Assembly (NCBI GenBank): GCA_034435675.1
Contig: DAOTWP010000155.1
Coordinates: 1 to 64,000, forward strand
DNA length: 64,000 bases
Direction: 5' to 3'
Source of the DNA: DAOTWP01 sp034435675
GTDB lineage: Bacteria; Chloroflexota; Anaerolineae; Aggregatilineales; Phototrophicaceae
The notes below the pieces were generated by a model. That model searched no databases. It was given only the letters and a program-made list of their open reading frames with translations, and was not told where the DNA came from. Positions 27,380 to 35,505 of this stretch are shown in pieces (the first letter of the stretch is position 1; each line of letters opens with the position of its first letter). The position numbers were made by a program, and so were the translations under genes.

Positions 27380-28741
27380 ATGACCTATCGTATTGGCTCT
27401 GCACAGGGATTTTATGGCGACGATGTCACCCGCGCCCTGCCGATGATTACCGGCGGGCATGTGGATGTCGTCTGCTTTGAGGCGCTCGCGGAACTGACGC
27501 TGGCAATCCTGCAAAATGACAAGCTGAAAGACCCTAAACGCGGTTATACTTTTGATCTGCGCATCATTGCCCAGCAGATTTTGCCGGAAGCATTCAAGCG
27601 CAGGATTCCATTGATCACCAACGGCGGCGGCTTGAACCCCCTCGCGGCGGCGGCAATGGTGCGCGACACTGCCGAAAAGATGGGACTATCGGGCTTAAAA
27701 ATCGCGGCGGTCAGCGGCGACGATGTGCTCAACCGGCTGTCCGACCTGCAGCAGGCGGGCGAACCGCTGGCGCACCTTGAACACGGCACACCGCTTGACC
27801 TGAGCGAGCGCATGGTCGTGACAGCAAATGTCTATCTGGGCGCTGCGCCAATTGTCCAGGCGCTGCAAAATGGCGCGGACATCGTCATCACCGGGCGTGT
27901 AGCGGATCCCTGCCTGTATCTCGCGCCGCTGATTGCCCATTACGGCTGGGCGTGGGACGACTGGGACCGGCTGGCGGCAGGCATCATCGCCGGGCATCTG
28001 CTCGAATGCACCGCGCAGGTCGTCGGCGGCAACAGCCTCGGCGAAATCGAGAATATTGACCCGCGCGACCTCGCCAACCCCGGCTACCCGATCGCCCATG
28101 TTGAGGCAGATGGCAGTTTTGTCGTCAGCAAAGTACCGGATACTCCCGGCATAGTCACGCTCAACACAGTCAAGGAGCAGCTCATCTACGAAATCCATGA
28201 CCCGCGTGCCTACCTGACACCCGATGTTATCGCAGATTTCACCACGCTCCGCCTGGATGAGGTGGGCAAAAATCAGGTGCGGGTATCCGGCGTGACTGGC
28301 AAACCGCGCCCGGAAAAGCTCAAGCTCAACGTGGGGCGGCTGGAAACCTTCATGCGCGAGCTGATTTTCACCGTCGGCTGGCCCCAGACGTGGAAGAAGC
28401 TCGAACAGCTTAAGATCATGATGCAGGAAACATGGAAAGACCTGCCGCTGCGCCGTGTGGAGTATCACCTGCTGGGTATCAACAGTCTGTATGGCACTGT
28501 CGCGCCCCTGCCGGAAGACCCGCTGGAACTGATTGTGCGGGTGATGTTCACTGCGGACGACCCCGACACACTGAAGACTGCCGTGCGCCGCGTGATGGGC
28601 AATGGGCTGAGCGGACCGGCGGGCATGAGCGTCTCCGGCACCACCGTCAGCGCTGACCCACGCCCGACCATCGGGCTGTTCCCGACGCTCGTTGGACGTG
28701 AGCATATCACCCCGCAGGTTGATTATCTGGTGGTGGAATAA
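27380..28741 (+). CDS. AtuA-type acyclic terpene utilisation protein (DUF1446)
   Basis: A 453-aa protein of the DUF1446/AtuA family: RIGSAQGFYGDD at the N-terminus, GGHVDVVCFEALAELTLAIL, LITNGGGLNPLAAA, VVTANVYLGAAPIVQAL, ADIVITGRVADPCLYLAPL and CTAQVVGG. In Pseudomonas, AtuA is encoded with geranyl-CoA carboxylase and is needed for growth on acyclic terpenes, but its biochemical role is not established. Pseudomonas AtuA carries an extra C-terminal domain of about 100 residues. Here that domain is a separate gene at 29307. ATG chosen (27380) with AGGA upstream, just inside a TTG at 27377. Confidence 0.88.
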   Translation: MTYRIGSAQGFYGDDVTRALPMITGGHVDVVCFEALAELTLAILQNDKLKDPKRGYTFDLRIIAQQILPEAFKRRIPLITNGGGLNPLAAAAMVRDTAEKMGLSGLKIAAVSGDDVLNRLSDLQQAGEPLAHLEHGTPLDLSERMVVTANVYLGAAPIVQALQNGADIVITGRVADPCLYLAPLIAHYGWAWDDWDRLAAGIIAGHLLECTAQVVGGNSLGEIENIDPRDLANPGYPIAHVEADGSFVVSKVPDTPGIVTLNTVKEQLIYEIHDPRAYLTPDVIADFTTLRLDEVGKNQVRVSGVTGKPRPEKLKLNVGRLETFMRELIFTVGWPQTWKKLEQLKIMMQETWKDLPLRRVEYHLLGINSLYGTVAPLPEDPLELIVRVMFTADDPDTLKTAVRRVMGNGLSGPAGMSVSGTTVSADPRPTIGLFPTLVGREHITPQVDYLVVE

Positions 28742-28774
28742 GCACAGGTGCGGCGTGGAATGTGAGCATGACGT

Positions 28775-29163
28775 ATGACTGCGATACAATTAAGCGGCGT
28801 GATTGACAGCAACGTCAGGCTGCGTGTGGCACTGCCAGGCGATCTTCCGGTGCGCCGGTTACAGTTGATTCTGCGCTTCCCGCATGCCCAACCCGTGCAA
28901 AGCGAACGTGAGCGTCATATTCGCGTTCAATTGGCAGCCGCCGGTATTCTAAGCGATTATGGCGATCCGCCAGCGGCGCCATTGGATGAGGAACTGCTGG
29001 TAGAGGCAGATATACTACAGTACAACCACACAAATCTCGCGGGATTGTTTTCCGTAGGGGCAGGTCTGAGATCCGCCTACATCCGACATTTTCAATTTGC
29101 CTGTGCTTAGCGCCCGATGCGCCGCCCTCGGAGCAAATTGTCTGGGAAAATCGTGAGGACTGA
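28775..29163 (+). pseudogene. VapB-like antitoxin gene disrupted by a miniature element
   Basis: The frame from ATG 28775 reads MTAIQLSGVIDSNVRLRVAL and so on, an antitoxin-like beta-rich N-terminus. From 29015 it runs into a 96-bp repeat element and stops inside it at 29108-29110, giving a 111-aa hybrid whose last 30 or so residues are element sequence. Removing 95 bases (29016-29110) restores a frame that continues as PPDAPPSEQIVWENRED and ends in a TGA overlapping the ATG at 29163. That is the classical overlap of antitoxin and toxin genes. The element is therefore an insertion into a VapB-like gene. The family assignment is by general style, not by a named motif. Confidence 0.65.
29015..29110. 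mobile_element. Diverged copy of the 97-bp miniature inverted-repeat element
   Basis: This stretch matches the 47008-47104 element in reverse orientation over its whole length: the AGTACAACCA end, AATCTCGCGGGATT, TTTTCCGTAGGGGCAGGTCT, ACATCCGACATTTTCAATTT, then a degraded GTGCTTAG end. The right terminal repeat and the central palindrome have decayed, so this is the older copy. It lies inside the antitoxin gene. Confidence 0.85.
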
Positions 29164-29291
29164 TGGCGGTTCACTTTGTTGACCAGGGCAGCTTGAATGC
29201 GAAGCCCGTTTTTGTCTGTGCCGACACAGGATTACTCGCTGCTGCGAATAGTGAAGGTCTTTTGAGCGACAATCCCAACAACCATCCCTGA
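29163..29291 (+). pseudogene. PIN-domain (VapC-like) toxin remnant with internal deletion
   Basis: A 42-residue frame: MAVHFVDQGSLNAK looks like the first strand of a PIN-domain ribonuclease (first acidic residue in FVD), joined directly to VFVCADTGLLAAANSEGLL and NPNNHP, the usual PIN C-terminus with its last acidic residue (AD). About 90-100 residues of the middle, including two active-site acids, are missing. The toxin must be inactive. The start codon overlaps the reconstructed antitoxin stop (TGATG). It lies inside the catabolic operon, between the two AtuA-type genes. Confidence 0.65.
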
Positions 29292-29306
29292 ATCTGGAGA
29301 CGGAAT

Positions 29307-29618
29307 ATGCCACGGAGACTCTACGACCTCGCCTTCGGGCGTGAGGGCGACAAAGGCAACATCGCTAACGTGAGCGTCATCGCACGCTCACCACAAGCGT
29401 ATCAGGAACTCAAGGCAAAGCTGACCGCCGAGCGCGTTAAGACGCATATGGGCGATCTGGTCAAAGGCAAGGTGCTGCGTTACGAACTGGACAATATCGA
29501 AGCGCTTAATTTCGTCATGCACGACGCGCTGGACGGCGGCGGCACACGCTCGCTGCGCGTGGACGCGCTGGGCAAGTCGCTGGCGGGCGCGCTGCTGTAT
29601 ATGGAATGGGATGAATAA
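29307..29618 (+). CDS. AtuA-like C-terminal domain protein (free-standing)
   Basis: A 103-aa protein resembling the C-terminal ferredoxin-like-fold domain of AtuA: LAFGREGDKGNIANVSVIARS, VLRYELDNIEALNFVMHDAL, and DGGGTRSLRVDALGKSLAGALL. In many bacteria this domain is fused to DUF1446. Here it is separate and 565 bases downstream, with the wrecked toxin-antitoxin module between them. It presumably assembles with the 453-aa AtuA protein. GGAGACGG precedes the ATG. Catalytic role unknown. Confidence 0.85.
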   Translation: MPRRLYDLAFGREGDKGNIANVSVIARSPQAYQELKAKLTAERVKTHMGDLVKGKVLRYELDNIEALNFVMHDALDGGGTRSLRVDALGKSLAGALLYMEWDE

Positions 29619-29671
29619 CCTGCCGGCTGTACACTGGCACGCAGGACATTGCACACACAAGGATAGAGGTT

Positions 29672-30454
29672 ATGCTGGATAGTCTTTCGACCCTTGATAT
29701 TCAGTTCTCCGGCTTTGCCGCGCAGATTACGCTGAACCGCCCGGAAGTCAAGAATGCCATGAACCAGCAGATGGTCATGGACCTGCTGGCGGCGTTCGAG
29801 GCGCTGCGCGACAACCACGACATCCGCGCGATTGTCCTGCGCGGCGCGGGCGGCACGTTCTGCGCGGGCGGGGACATCAAAGAAATGGCGCAGGTCATGC
29901 AGGGTAACCCGCTTGCCAACCCTACCGGACTGGACACCCTGCTGCGGACTGTCGAAGAAGCGCCGCAGGTGGTCGTCGCAGTCATTGAGGGCGCGGCGCT
30001 GGGCGGGGGCTTCGGGCTGGTCTGCGTCTCTGATATCGCGCTGACGGCAACCACGGCGCAGTTCGGGCTGCCGGAAGTGCGGCTGGGCATTGTCCCCGCG
30101 CTGATTTCGCCTTTCGTCCTCGAACGGCTGGGGCTAAGCATCGCCCGCCAGTTGATGCTGACCGGCGCGCGCTTCGACGGTGTCACCGCGCATGAGATCG
30201 GGCTGGTGCACGAAGTCGCCCCGCCGGAAGTGATTGATGTGGCGCTGAAGGCGGTGCTGGACAATCTGCGCGAATGCAGTCCCAACGCCATCCGCGAATG
30301 CAAGAAGCTGATTTTCCGCGCCCTGCGCGAAAGCCTTGACGACACGCTGGACTACCGTGCCAACCTGCTCAGCGAGCTGCGCGCCAGCCCGGAGGGACAG
30401 GAAGGCATGCTGGCATTTGTGCAGAAGCGCAAACCGAAATGGGCAGAGGAATAA
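29672..30454 (+). CDS. Enoyl-CoA hydratase (glutaconyl-CoA hydratase type)
   Basis: A 260-aa crotonase-fold enzyme. Oxyanion-hole segments CAGGDIKEMAQ and IEGAALGGGFGL and the catalytic Glu in FGLPEVRLGIVPALISPFV are visible. The IVPALISPF run, in place of the PGAGGTQRL of ordinary short-chain hydratases, is typical of methylglutaconyl-CoA and isohexenylglutaconyl-CoA hydratases (LiuC, AtuE, AUH). That fits hydration of the product of the carboxylase encoded on either side. The biotin carboxylase gene starts immediately after the stop. Confidence 0.9.
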   Translation: MLDSLSTLDIQFSGFAAQITLNRPEVKNAMNQQMVMDLLAAFEALRDNHDIRAIVLRGAGGTFCAGGDIKEMAQVMQGNPLANPTGLDTLLRTVEEAPQVVVAVIEGAALGGGFGLVCVSDIALTATTAQFGLPEVRLGIVPALISPFVLERLGLSIARQLMLTGARFDGVTAHEIGLVHEVAPPEVIDVALKAVLDNLRECSPNAIRECKKLIFRALRESLDDTLDYRANLLSELRASPEGQEGMLAFVQKRKPKWAEE

Positions 30455-30455
30455 C

Positions 30456-32417
30456 ATGGTCGAAAAACGGATGATCCGCAAAATACTGATTGCCAATCGC
30501 GGCGAAATCGCCTGCCGCATTGCGCGCACCTGCCACAAAATGGGTATCAGCACGGTTGCGGTCTACAGCGATGCCGACGCCAACGCGCTGCACACCACAG
30601 TCTGTGACGAGGCGGTGCATCTGGGTGGCAGCGCCGCAGCCGAAAGCTATCTGAATGTCGAAAAACTGTTGGCTGCTGCCCAGCGCACTGGTGCAGATGC
30701 ACTACACCCCGGCTACGGCTTCCTTGCCGAAAACGCCGCGTTCGCCCGCGCCGTGATTGACGCCGGGCTGATCTTCATTGGACCGCCGCCGGACGCTATC
30801 GAAGCGATGGGACGCAAACGTGAGGCAAAGCTGCTGCTCAAGGGCATTCCCGGCGTCCCCGGTTATACCGGCAGCGACCAATCCGACGAGGCACTGACCC
30901 GCGCTGCGCAGGAAATCGGCTTCCCGATTATGGTCAAGGCATCGGCAGGCGGGGGCGGCAAGGGCATGCGCCAGGTCAGCAGCCTTGAAGACCTGCCCGC
31001 CGCGCTTGCGGCTGCCCGGCGCGAGGCGAAACAGGCATTCGGCGACGATACCCTGCTGCTGGAACAGGTCGTGCGCAACCCGCGTCATGTCGAAATCCAG
31101 ATTTTCGGCGACCAGCAGGGCAATGTCATCGCGCTCGGTGAACGTGAATGCACGATCCAGCGGCGGCACCAGAAAATCGTGGAGGAAACGCCTTCCACCG
31201 CACTGGACGACGACCTGCGCCAGCGCATGTGTGACGCGGCAGTGAGCATCGGTAAACAGTTGGGCTACTACAACGCGGGAACGATTGAGTTTCTGGTGGA
31301 CGACGAACGCGAGTTCTACTTTATGGAGATGAACACGCGCTTACAGGTCGAACACCCGGTCACTGAAGAAGTTACCGACCTCGACCTTGTGCGTATGCAG
31401 ATTATGGTTGCCGAAGGACACCCCCTGCCAGACATCGAAATCCCGCGCTGGGGGCATGCGATCGAAGTGCGCGTCTATGCCGAAGACCCGCAGAACGGTT
31501 TCCTGCCGGTCACGGGCAGCATCCTGCGCTGGCAGCCGCCGGAGGGCGTGCGCGTGGAGGCAGGCATTCGCAGCGGAGACACCGTCACCGTCCACTATGA
31601 CCCGATGATCGCCAAAATCATCGCTTACGGCAATCACCGCGACGGCGCTATCCGCCGCCTGGATCGCGCGCTGGCGCAGTTGCAGTTGATCGGTATACGC
31701 AATAACATCGCCTTTTTGCGTCGTGTGCTCATGCACCCGGAACACCTTGCCGGGAAGATCACGACACAGTTCATTGACCAGCATCCTGAGCTGTTAGAGG
31801 AATCCCCCGCGCCGCCCGCCGCCGCGCTGATCGCCGCCGCGCTGGCAAAGACCCCCGCGCAGACCTACTGGCGCAACAACCCCAACCACGCCATCCGCCA
31901 AACCTTCACCGCTGGCGACACAACGCACACAGTCGCCCTGACACCGCTGGGCGCTGAGGTGTTTCGTGTCAGCATTGATGGGGATGAAAACAGCCATGAA
32001 GTCACCGTCACAGCACGGCAGACCGATGCGCACCACGCTGTAGACCTGACCCTGACACTGGACGGACACCGCCAGAAGCTCACCGCCATCCCTGGCGCGG
32101 GCGACGACTGGTGGGTGCATACACCGGAAGGCACCTATCGTCTGCACTGGCAAACGCCCCTGCCGCTGCCCGGTATGCGCAAAGAAGCAGCCGGGTCGCT
32201 GCGTGCGCCCATGCCAGGGCAGATCGTCAACGTGCTGGTTGAGGTCGGGCAGACGGTTGAACAGGGCGCGGTACTGCTAACTCTGGAAGCGATGAAAATG
32301 GAACATCGCATTCAGGCGCCCTATGCTGGCACAATTGCCGCGATTCACTATCAGGTGGGACAAACGGTGCAGCAGGACGAGGTACTCCTCGAATTAGAAT
32401 CTGCTGAGAATCCGTAA
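30456..32417 (+). CDS. Acyl-CoA carboxylase alpha subunit (biotin carboxylase + BCCP)
   Basis: A 653-aa fusion: biotin carboxylase (about residues 6-450; IANRGEIACRIARTC, ATP-grasp glycine loop KASAGGGGKGMR, ECTIQRRHQKIVEETPS, EMNTRLQVEHPVTEEVTDLD), a linker/BT domain (about 480-570) and a C-terminal biotinyl domain with EAMKMEH (biotinylated Lys). It carboxylates biotin with bicarbonate and ATP for the beta subunit at 24397. ATG chosen at 30456, one base after the hydratase stop, with AGAGGA upstream. BirA for biotinylation is encoded at 9109-9876. It is the last gene of the operon. Confidence 0.93.
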   Translation: MVEKRMIRKILIANRGEIACRIARTCHKMGISTVAVYSDADANALHTTVCDEAVHLGGSAAAESYLNVEKLLAAAQRTGADALHPGYGFLAENAAFARAVIDAGLIFIGPPPDAIEAMGRKREAKLLLKGIPGVPGYTGSDQSDEALTRAAQEIGFPIMVKASAGGGGKGMRQVSSLEDLPAALAAARREAKQAFGDDTLLLEQVVRNPRHVEIQIFGDQQGNVIALGERECTIQRRHQKIVEETPSTALDDDLRQRMCDAAVSIGKQLGYYNAGTIEFLVDDEREFYFMEMNTRLQVEHPVTEEVTDLDLVRMQIMVAEGHPLPDIEIPRWGHAIEVRVYAEDPQNGFLPVTGSILRWQPPEGVRVEAGIRSGDTVTVHYDPMIAKIIAYGNHRDGAIRRLDRALAQLQLIGIRNNIAFLRRVLMHPEHLAGKITTQFIDQHPELLEESPAPPAAALIAAALAKTPAQTYWRNNPNHAIRQTFTAGDTTHTVALTPLGAEVFRVSIDGDENSHEVTVTARQTDAHHAVDLTLTLDGHRQKLTAIPGAGDDWWVHTPEGTYRLHWQTPLPLPGMRKEAAGSLRAPMPGQIVNVLVEVGQTVEQGAVLLTLEAMKMEHRIQAPYAGTIAAIHYQVGQTVQQDEVLLELESAENP

Positions 32418-32432
32418 TCTGACGCTTTTATC

Positions 32433-32457
32433 CGGGGCGACCTGTCGGATCGCCCCG
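32433..32457 (+). terminator. Hairpin after the catabolic operon
   Basis: CGGGGCGA (32433-32440) pairs perfectly with TCGCCCCG (32450-32457) across a 9-base loop, 15 bases after the stop codon. No U-tract follows. Confidence 0.55.
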
Positions 32458-32857
32458 CACACCTGGTTACAGGCAAACGGACACCCCACAATGACAATTT
32501 ACCCTATCTTCAGCCCGCGCCGCACGCTGCCGCTGCTGCTCATGACGCCTTTCGCCCGCAGCAGCATTTATGGGTAGAATGTAAGTTCGATTACAGAGTG
32601 CCAGCAAATTGGCGCTATGCTTGTATAATACTGGTGGATAACCGCATTCAAACATCACATTTACCTCGCTGTGGATGACAGTGCGCCGGGCATGTGATGG
32701 GCATACGATGGCATTCGAGAATGCATCCAGTGCCGGTTATCCGCGAACCTGCAAGCGGGCAAACCTGGCAGCATGCTGCCAACACCGTTTGCTCTCGCCG
32801 TTCTGCTGCCGGCTTGCCGGTACGCATCTGCATTTACCCGGTACCTCAGGAGGAACG
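32458..32857 (+). promoter_or_regulatory. Long leader region of the peptide importer operon
   Basis: About 400 bases without a gene. A consensus TATAAT lies at 32624-32629 without a good -35. If it is used, the leader RNA is about 220 bases. Within it are a GCATTC-GA-GAATGC palindrome (32711-32724) and a perfect 16-bp palindrome (32766-32781), and it ends in a strong CAGGAGG at 32847-32853. No known riboswitch pattern was recognised. Confidence 0.4.
32766..32781. promoter_or_regulatory. Perfect 16-bp palindrome in the importer leader
   Basis: TGGCAGCATGCTGCCA is a perfect palindrome with no spacer, 76 bases before the substrate-binding-protein start codon. It may be a dimeric regulator's binding site. 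Confidence 0.4.
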
Positions 32858-34426
32858 ATGAATAGGATCACCCGACTTCCCCGCAGCAGCGCAGTCAGCG
32901 TTGCGGGACGCCTGCTCGTGCTGCTGCTGCTGCTCGCCCTGGTCGGCAGTGTCAGCGCCCAGAGCGCCTCGAATGTCCTGCGTGTGGGCATGGAAGCGCC
33001 GGTTGAACTTGATCCGGCACTGGGCACCAATGACCCCGAAACCGCCATCAACCGCGCGATTTACGATTATCTGGTTGAGGTTGCGCCGGATGGCACTATC
33101 CTCAATGACCTCGCTCAGAACTACGTCATCAGCGACGACGGACTGACCTACACCTTTACTCTGGTGGCGGGTGCCACCTTCCACGACGGTTCTGCCTTCA
33201 GCTCGGCAGATGTGGTCTACACATTTAACCGCCTTGTCGAGGTTGGCTCCCCGGCAACGCGCCTGCTGGGCGATTTTCAGGTGAGCGCGCCGGATGCCAG
33301 CACAGTCGTTTTCACGCTGGCAGCGCCGAATGCGGATTTCATCTATGGTGTCGCTTCACGCTTCGCGCTGATCGTCAAGGATGGCGCGACCGATGTGAAT
33401 CTTGTCGCAGAAGGCGCTAACCCCTTTGTCAACTTCAACGGCACTGGTCCGTTCATCCTCGCCGAACTGACCAGCGAACGCGCCACCTTTGTTGCCAACG
33501 AAAATTACTGGATCGAAGGGCAGCCCGCGCTGGATGGGCTGGAATTCTATTTCATCAACGACAGCGTGCAGCAGATTGATATTCTTCTGGATGGCGACCT
33601 GGACCTGATCTACAAAGTCCCGATTGGTCAGATTGACCGGCTGGAAGGCGTGGAAGGCATCAGCGTGCTGAGCATTGCCACCAGCCAGCACCCGGTTGTG
33701 CGCCTGCGCACGGACGAGGGCTTCGCCGGGGCGGATGCGCGCGTGCTTCAGGCGTTCAAGTACGCGACAGACCGCGAATTCCTGAATGACCTGCTGCTCG
33801 ATGGTCTGGGCGTCGTGGGCAACAATGACCCGATTGCCCCCGTCTACGGTGATTTCTACACCCCGTATGACGGGATCGAATACGATCCGGAACGCGCCTG
33901 CGAACTGCTGAGCGATGCAGGCATCGGCACGTATGAAGGCACGCTCTATGCGCCAAATGTCTTTGAATATGCGGACCTCGCCGCTGCTCTGGCGGCAATG
34001 TGGCAGGATGGCTGCATCAATGTGGATGTTCAGGTACTCGAAGCTGGTCTGTACTACGACGACAGCAATGAGATTAACTATCTGGATGTTGAGCTGGGCA
34101 TCACCGGCTGGGGCGCACGCCCGACCCCACAGTTGTTCTTCCAGGAAGCGTATGTTACCGCCGCGCTGCCGGAAAACGGCGGGTTCAACGAGAGCCGCTT
34201 CAGTGATCCTGAAGTTGATGCACTGGTCGCACAGGCGGCAGTTACCCCCGATACGGATGCACGCCGCGCCATCTACGCGGAACTGACGCGCATCTTCGAC
34301 GAACGTGGACCGCTCATCATCCCCTACTTCGCGCCGCTGATTGGTGCCGCGCATGAGGGGGTTGGCGGGCTGCAAGTCGCGCCGTTCCCCGGCTTAACCG
34401 ATTTCCGCACGGTGACCCTGGGCTAA
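32858..34426 (+). CDS. ABC importer substrate-binding protein (family 5)
   Basis: A 522-aa secreted binding protein of the oligopeptide/dipeptide/nickel class: signal peptide (residues 1-34, cut after VSA before QSASN; no lipobox Cys), then DPALGTNDPETAINRAIYDYLVE and LTYTFTLVAGATFHDGSAFSSADVVYTFNR, the classical family-5 signature. It delivers peptides or similar ligands to the permeases encoded downstream. Without a lipid anchor it must be retained some other way, since the organism probably has a single membrane. The start is fixed by CAGGAGG five bases from the ATG. The longer frame upstream is leader. Confidence 0.92.
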   Translation: MNRITRLPRSSAVSVAGRLLVLLLLLALVGSVSAQSASNVLRVGMEAPVELDPALGTNDPETAINRAIYDYLVEVAPDGTILNDLAQNYVISDDGLTYTFTLVAGATFHDGSAFSSADVVYTFNRLVEVGSPATRLLGDFQVSAPDASTVVFTLAAPNADFIYGVASRFALIVKDGATDVNLVAEGANPFVNFNGTGPFILAELTSERATFVANENYWIEGQPALDGLEFYFINDSVQQIDILLDGDLDLIYKVPIGQIDRLEGVEGISVLSIATSQHPVVRLRTDEGFAGADARVLQAFKYATDREFLNDLLLDGLGVVGNNDPIAPVYGDFYTPYDGIEYDPERACELLSDAGIGTYEGTLYAPNVFEYADLAAALAAMWQDGCINVDVQVLEAGLYYDDSNEINYLDVELGITGWGARPTPQLFFQEAYVTAALPENGGFNESRFSDPEVDALVAQAAVTPDTDARRAIYAELTRIFDERGPLIIPYFAPLIGAAHEGVGGLQVAPFPGLTDFRTVTLG

Positions 34427-34506
34427 GCTGGTGACCTTCGCAGGGGTGTGGTGTGCTGCCGCGCCCCTGTCTGCTGCTGTTCATTCAGATAGAAAATCGC
34501 TGCGTA

Positions 34507-35505
34507 ATGACCCCGACAACCCCCAAAGTAGCTGCGCAGCAGCGCCAGACGCGCAAGAACAACTGGCGCATCGCCCTTGCGCAGTTCTGGAAGCTGCTTG
34601 CCGCACGACGCTTATCGCTGCTGGGCACACTTGTTTCTGCCGCATTCGTGCTGCTGGCGCTGTTTGGACCCATGCTTGCGCCCTATGACTATGACACAAT
34701 CATTGGCGGGGCAAAAGAACAACCGCCGAATATCGGCTACCCCCTGGGGGCAGCGCGCCTGCCAGATACGCTGCTGCTGCCCGCGCACGTCGGCACTGAA
34801 ATCCTGAACACTGCACGGATCATGCCAAATCTGGGGCATCTGTTTGGCACCGACCGGTTGGGGCGCGATGTCTTCAGCCGCGTGCTGTGGGGCGCGCGGG
34901 ACATCATCCTGCTGCCCGGCATTGCCACTGCGCTGGCGGTCATGCTCGGCACCGTGTCAGGGCTGGCGCTAGGATACTTCGGCGGCTGGTTTGACGAAAT
35001 TGTTTCGCGCGCGCTGGACACCCTGCTGGCGATCCCTGCGCTGGTGCTGGCGCTGGTGATACTGGGTATGTTCGGCGCGTCCACGCTCAGCCTGATTATT
35101 GTCATTGTGCTGCTGTATACGCCCATCGTTACGCGGGTGATCCGCAGCGCGGCGCTGAACCTGCGCGGCAGCGGTTTTGTCGAGGCGGCGCGACTGCGCG
35201 GGGAGCGTGTGGTTTACATCCTGTTCCGCGAAATCCTGCCGAGCGTGCTGCCCGCACTGGTCGTTGAGGCAGCACTGCGCTTTTCGTATGCCATCTTCCT
35301 CACCGCGTCGCTGGGCTTTCTGGGGCTGGGTGTACAGCCACCTACGCCGGACTGGGGGCTGATGGTCAACGAGGCGCGCGACAACTTCACGCGCACGCCG
35401 TGGGAATTGTGGTTCCCGGCACTTGCCATTGCTTTGCTGGTGATTGGCGTTAACCTGATGTCTGACGGACTGCGGCGGATCTTCCGCTATGAAGGGATGT
35501 TATGA
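34507..35505 (+). CDS. ABC importer permease (DppC/OppC-like)
   Basis: A 332-aa inner-membrane permease with an N-terminal helix (LSLLGTLVSAAFVLLALFGP), an extracellular loop ending in LFGTDRLGRDVFSRVLWGAR (the DppC signature), five further helices and the ATPase-contact EAA loop EAARLRGERVVYILFREILP. The start is uncertain: ATG 34507 has a weak ribosome-binding site, and a GTG at 34453 is in frame. The stop overlaps the next start as ATGA, indicating translational coupling. Confidence 0.9.
   Translation: MTPTTPKVAAQQRQTRKNNWRIALAQFWKLLAARRLSLLGTLVSAAFVLLALFGPMLAPYDYDTIIGGAKEQPPNIGYPLGAARLPDTLLLPAHVGTEILNTARIMPNLGHLFGTDRLGRDVFSRVLWGARDIILLPGIATALAVMLGTVSGLALGYFGGWFDEIVSRALDTLLAIPALVLALVILGMFGASTLSLIIVIVLLYTPIVTRVIRSAALNLRGSGFVEAARLRGERVVYILFREILPSVLPALVVEAALRFSYAIFLTASLGFLGLGVQPPTPDWGLMVNEARDNFTRTPWELWFPALAIALLVIGVNLMSDGLRRIFRYEGML

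Noticed and set aside
29018..29110. C-terminal 30 residues of the 111-aa antitoxin-like frame as real protein
   Set aside because: They are encoded entirely by the miniature element, which also occurs outside genes at 47 kb.
30336..30455. Forty extra N-terminal residues of the biotin carboxylase overlapping the hydratase gene
   Set aside because: Conserved sequence begins at MIRKILIANRGEIA; the upstream part is the hydratase gene in another frame.
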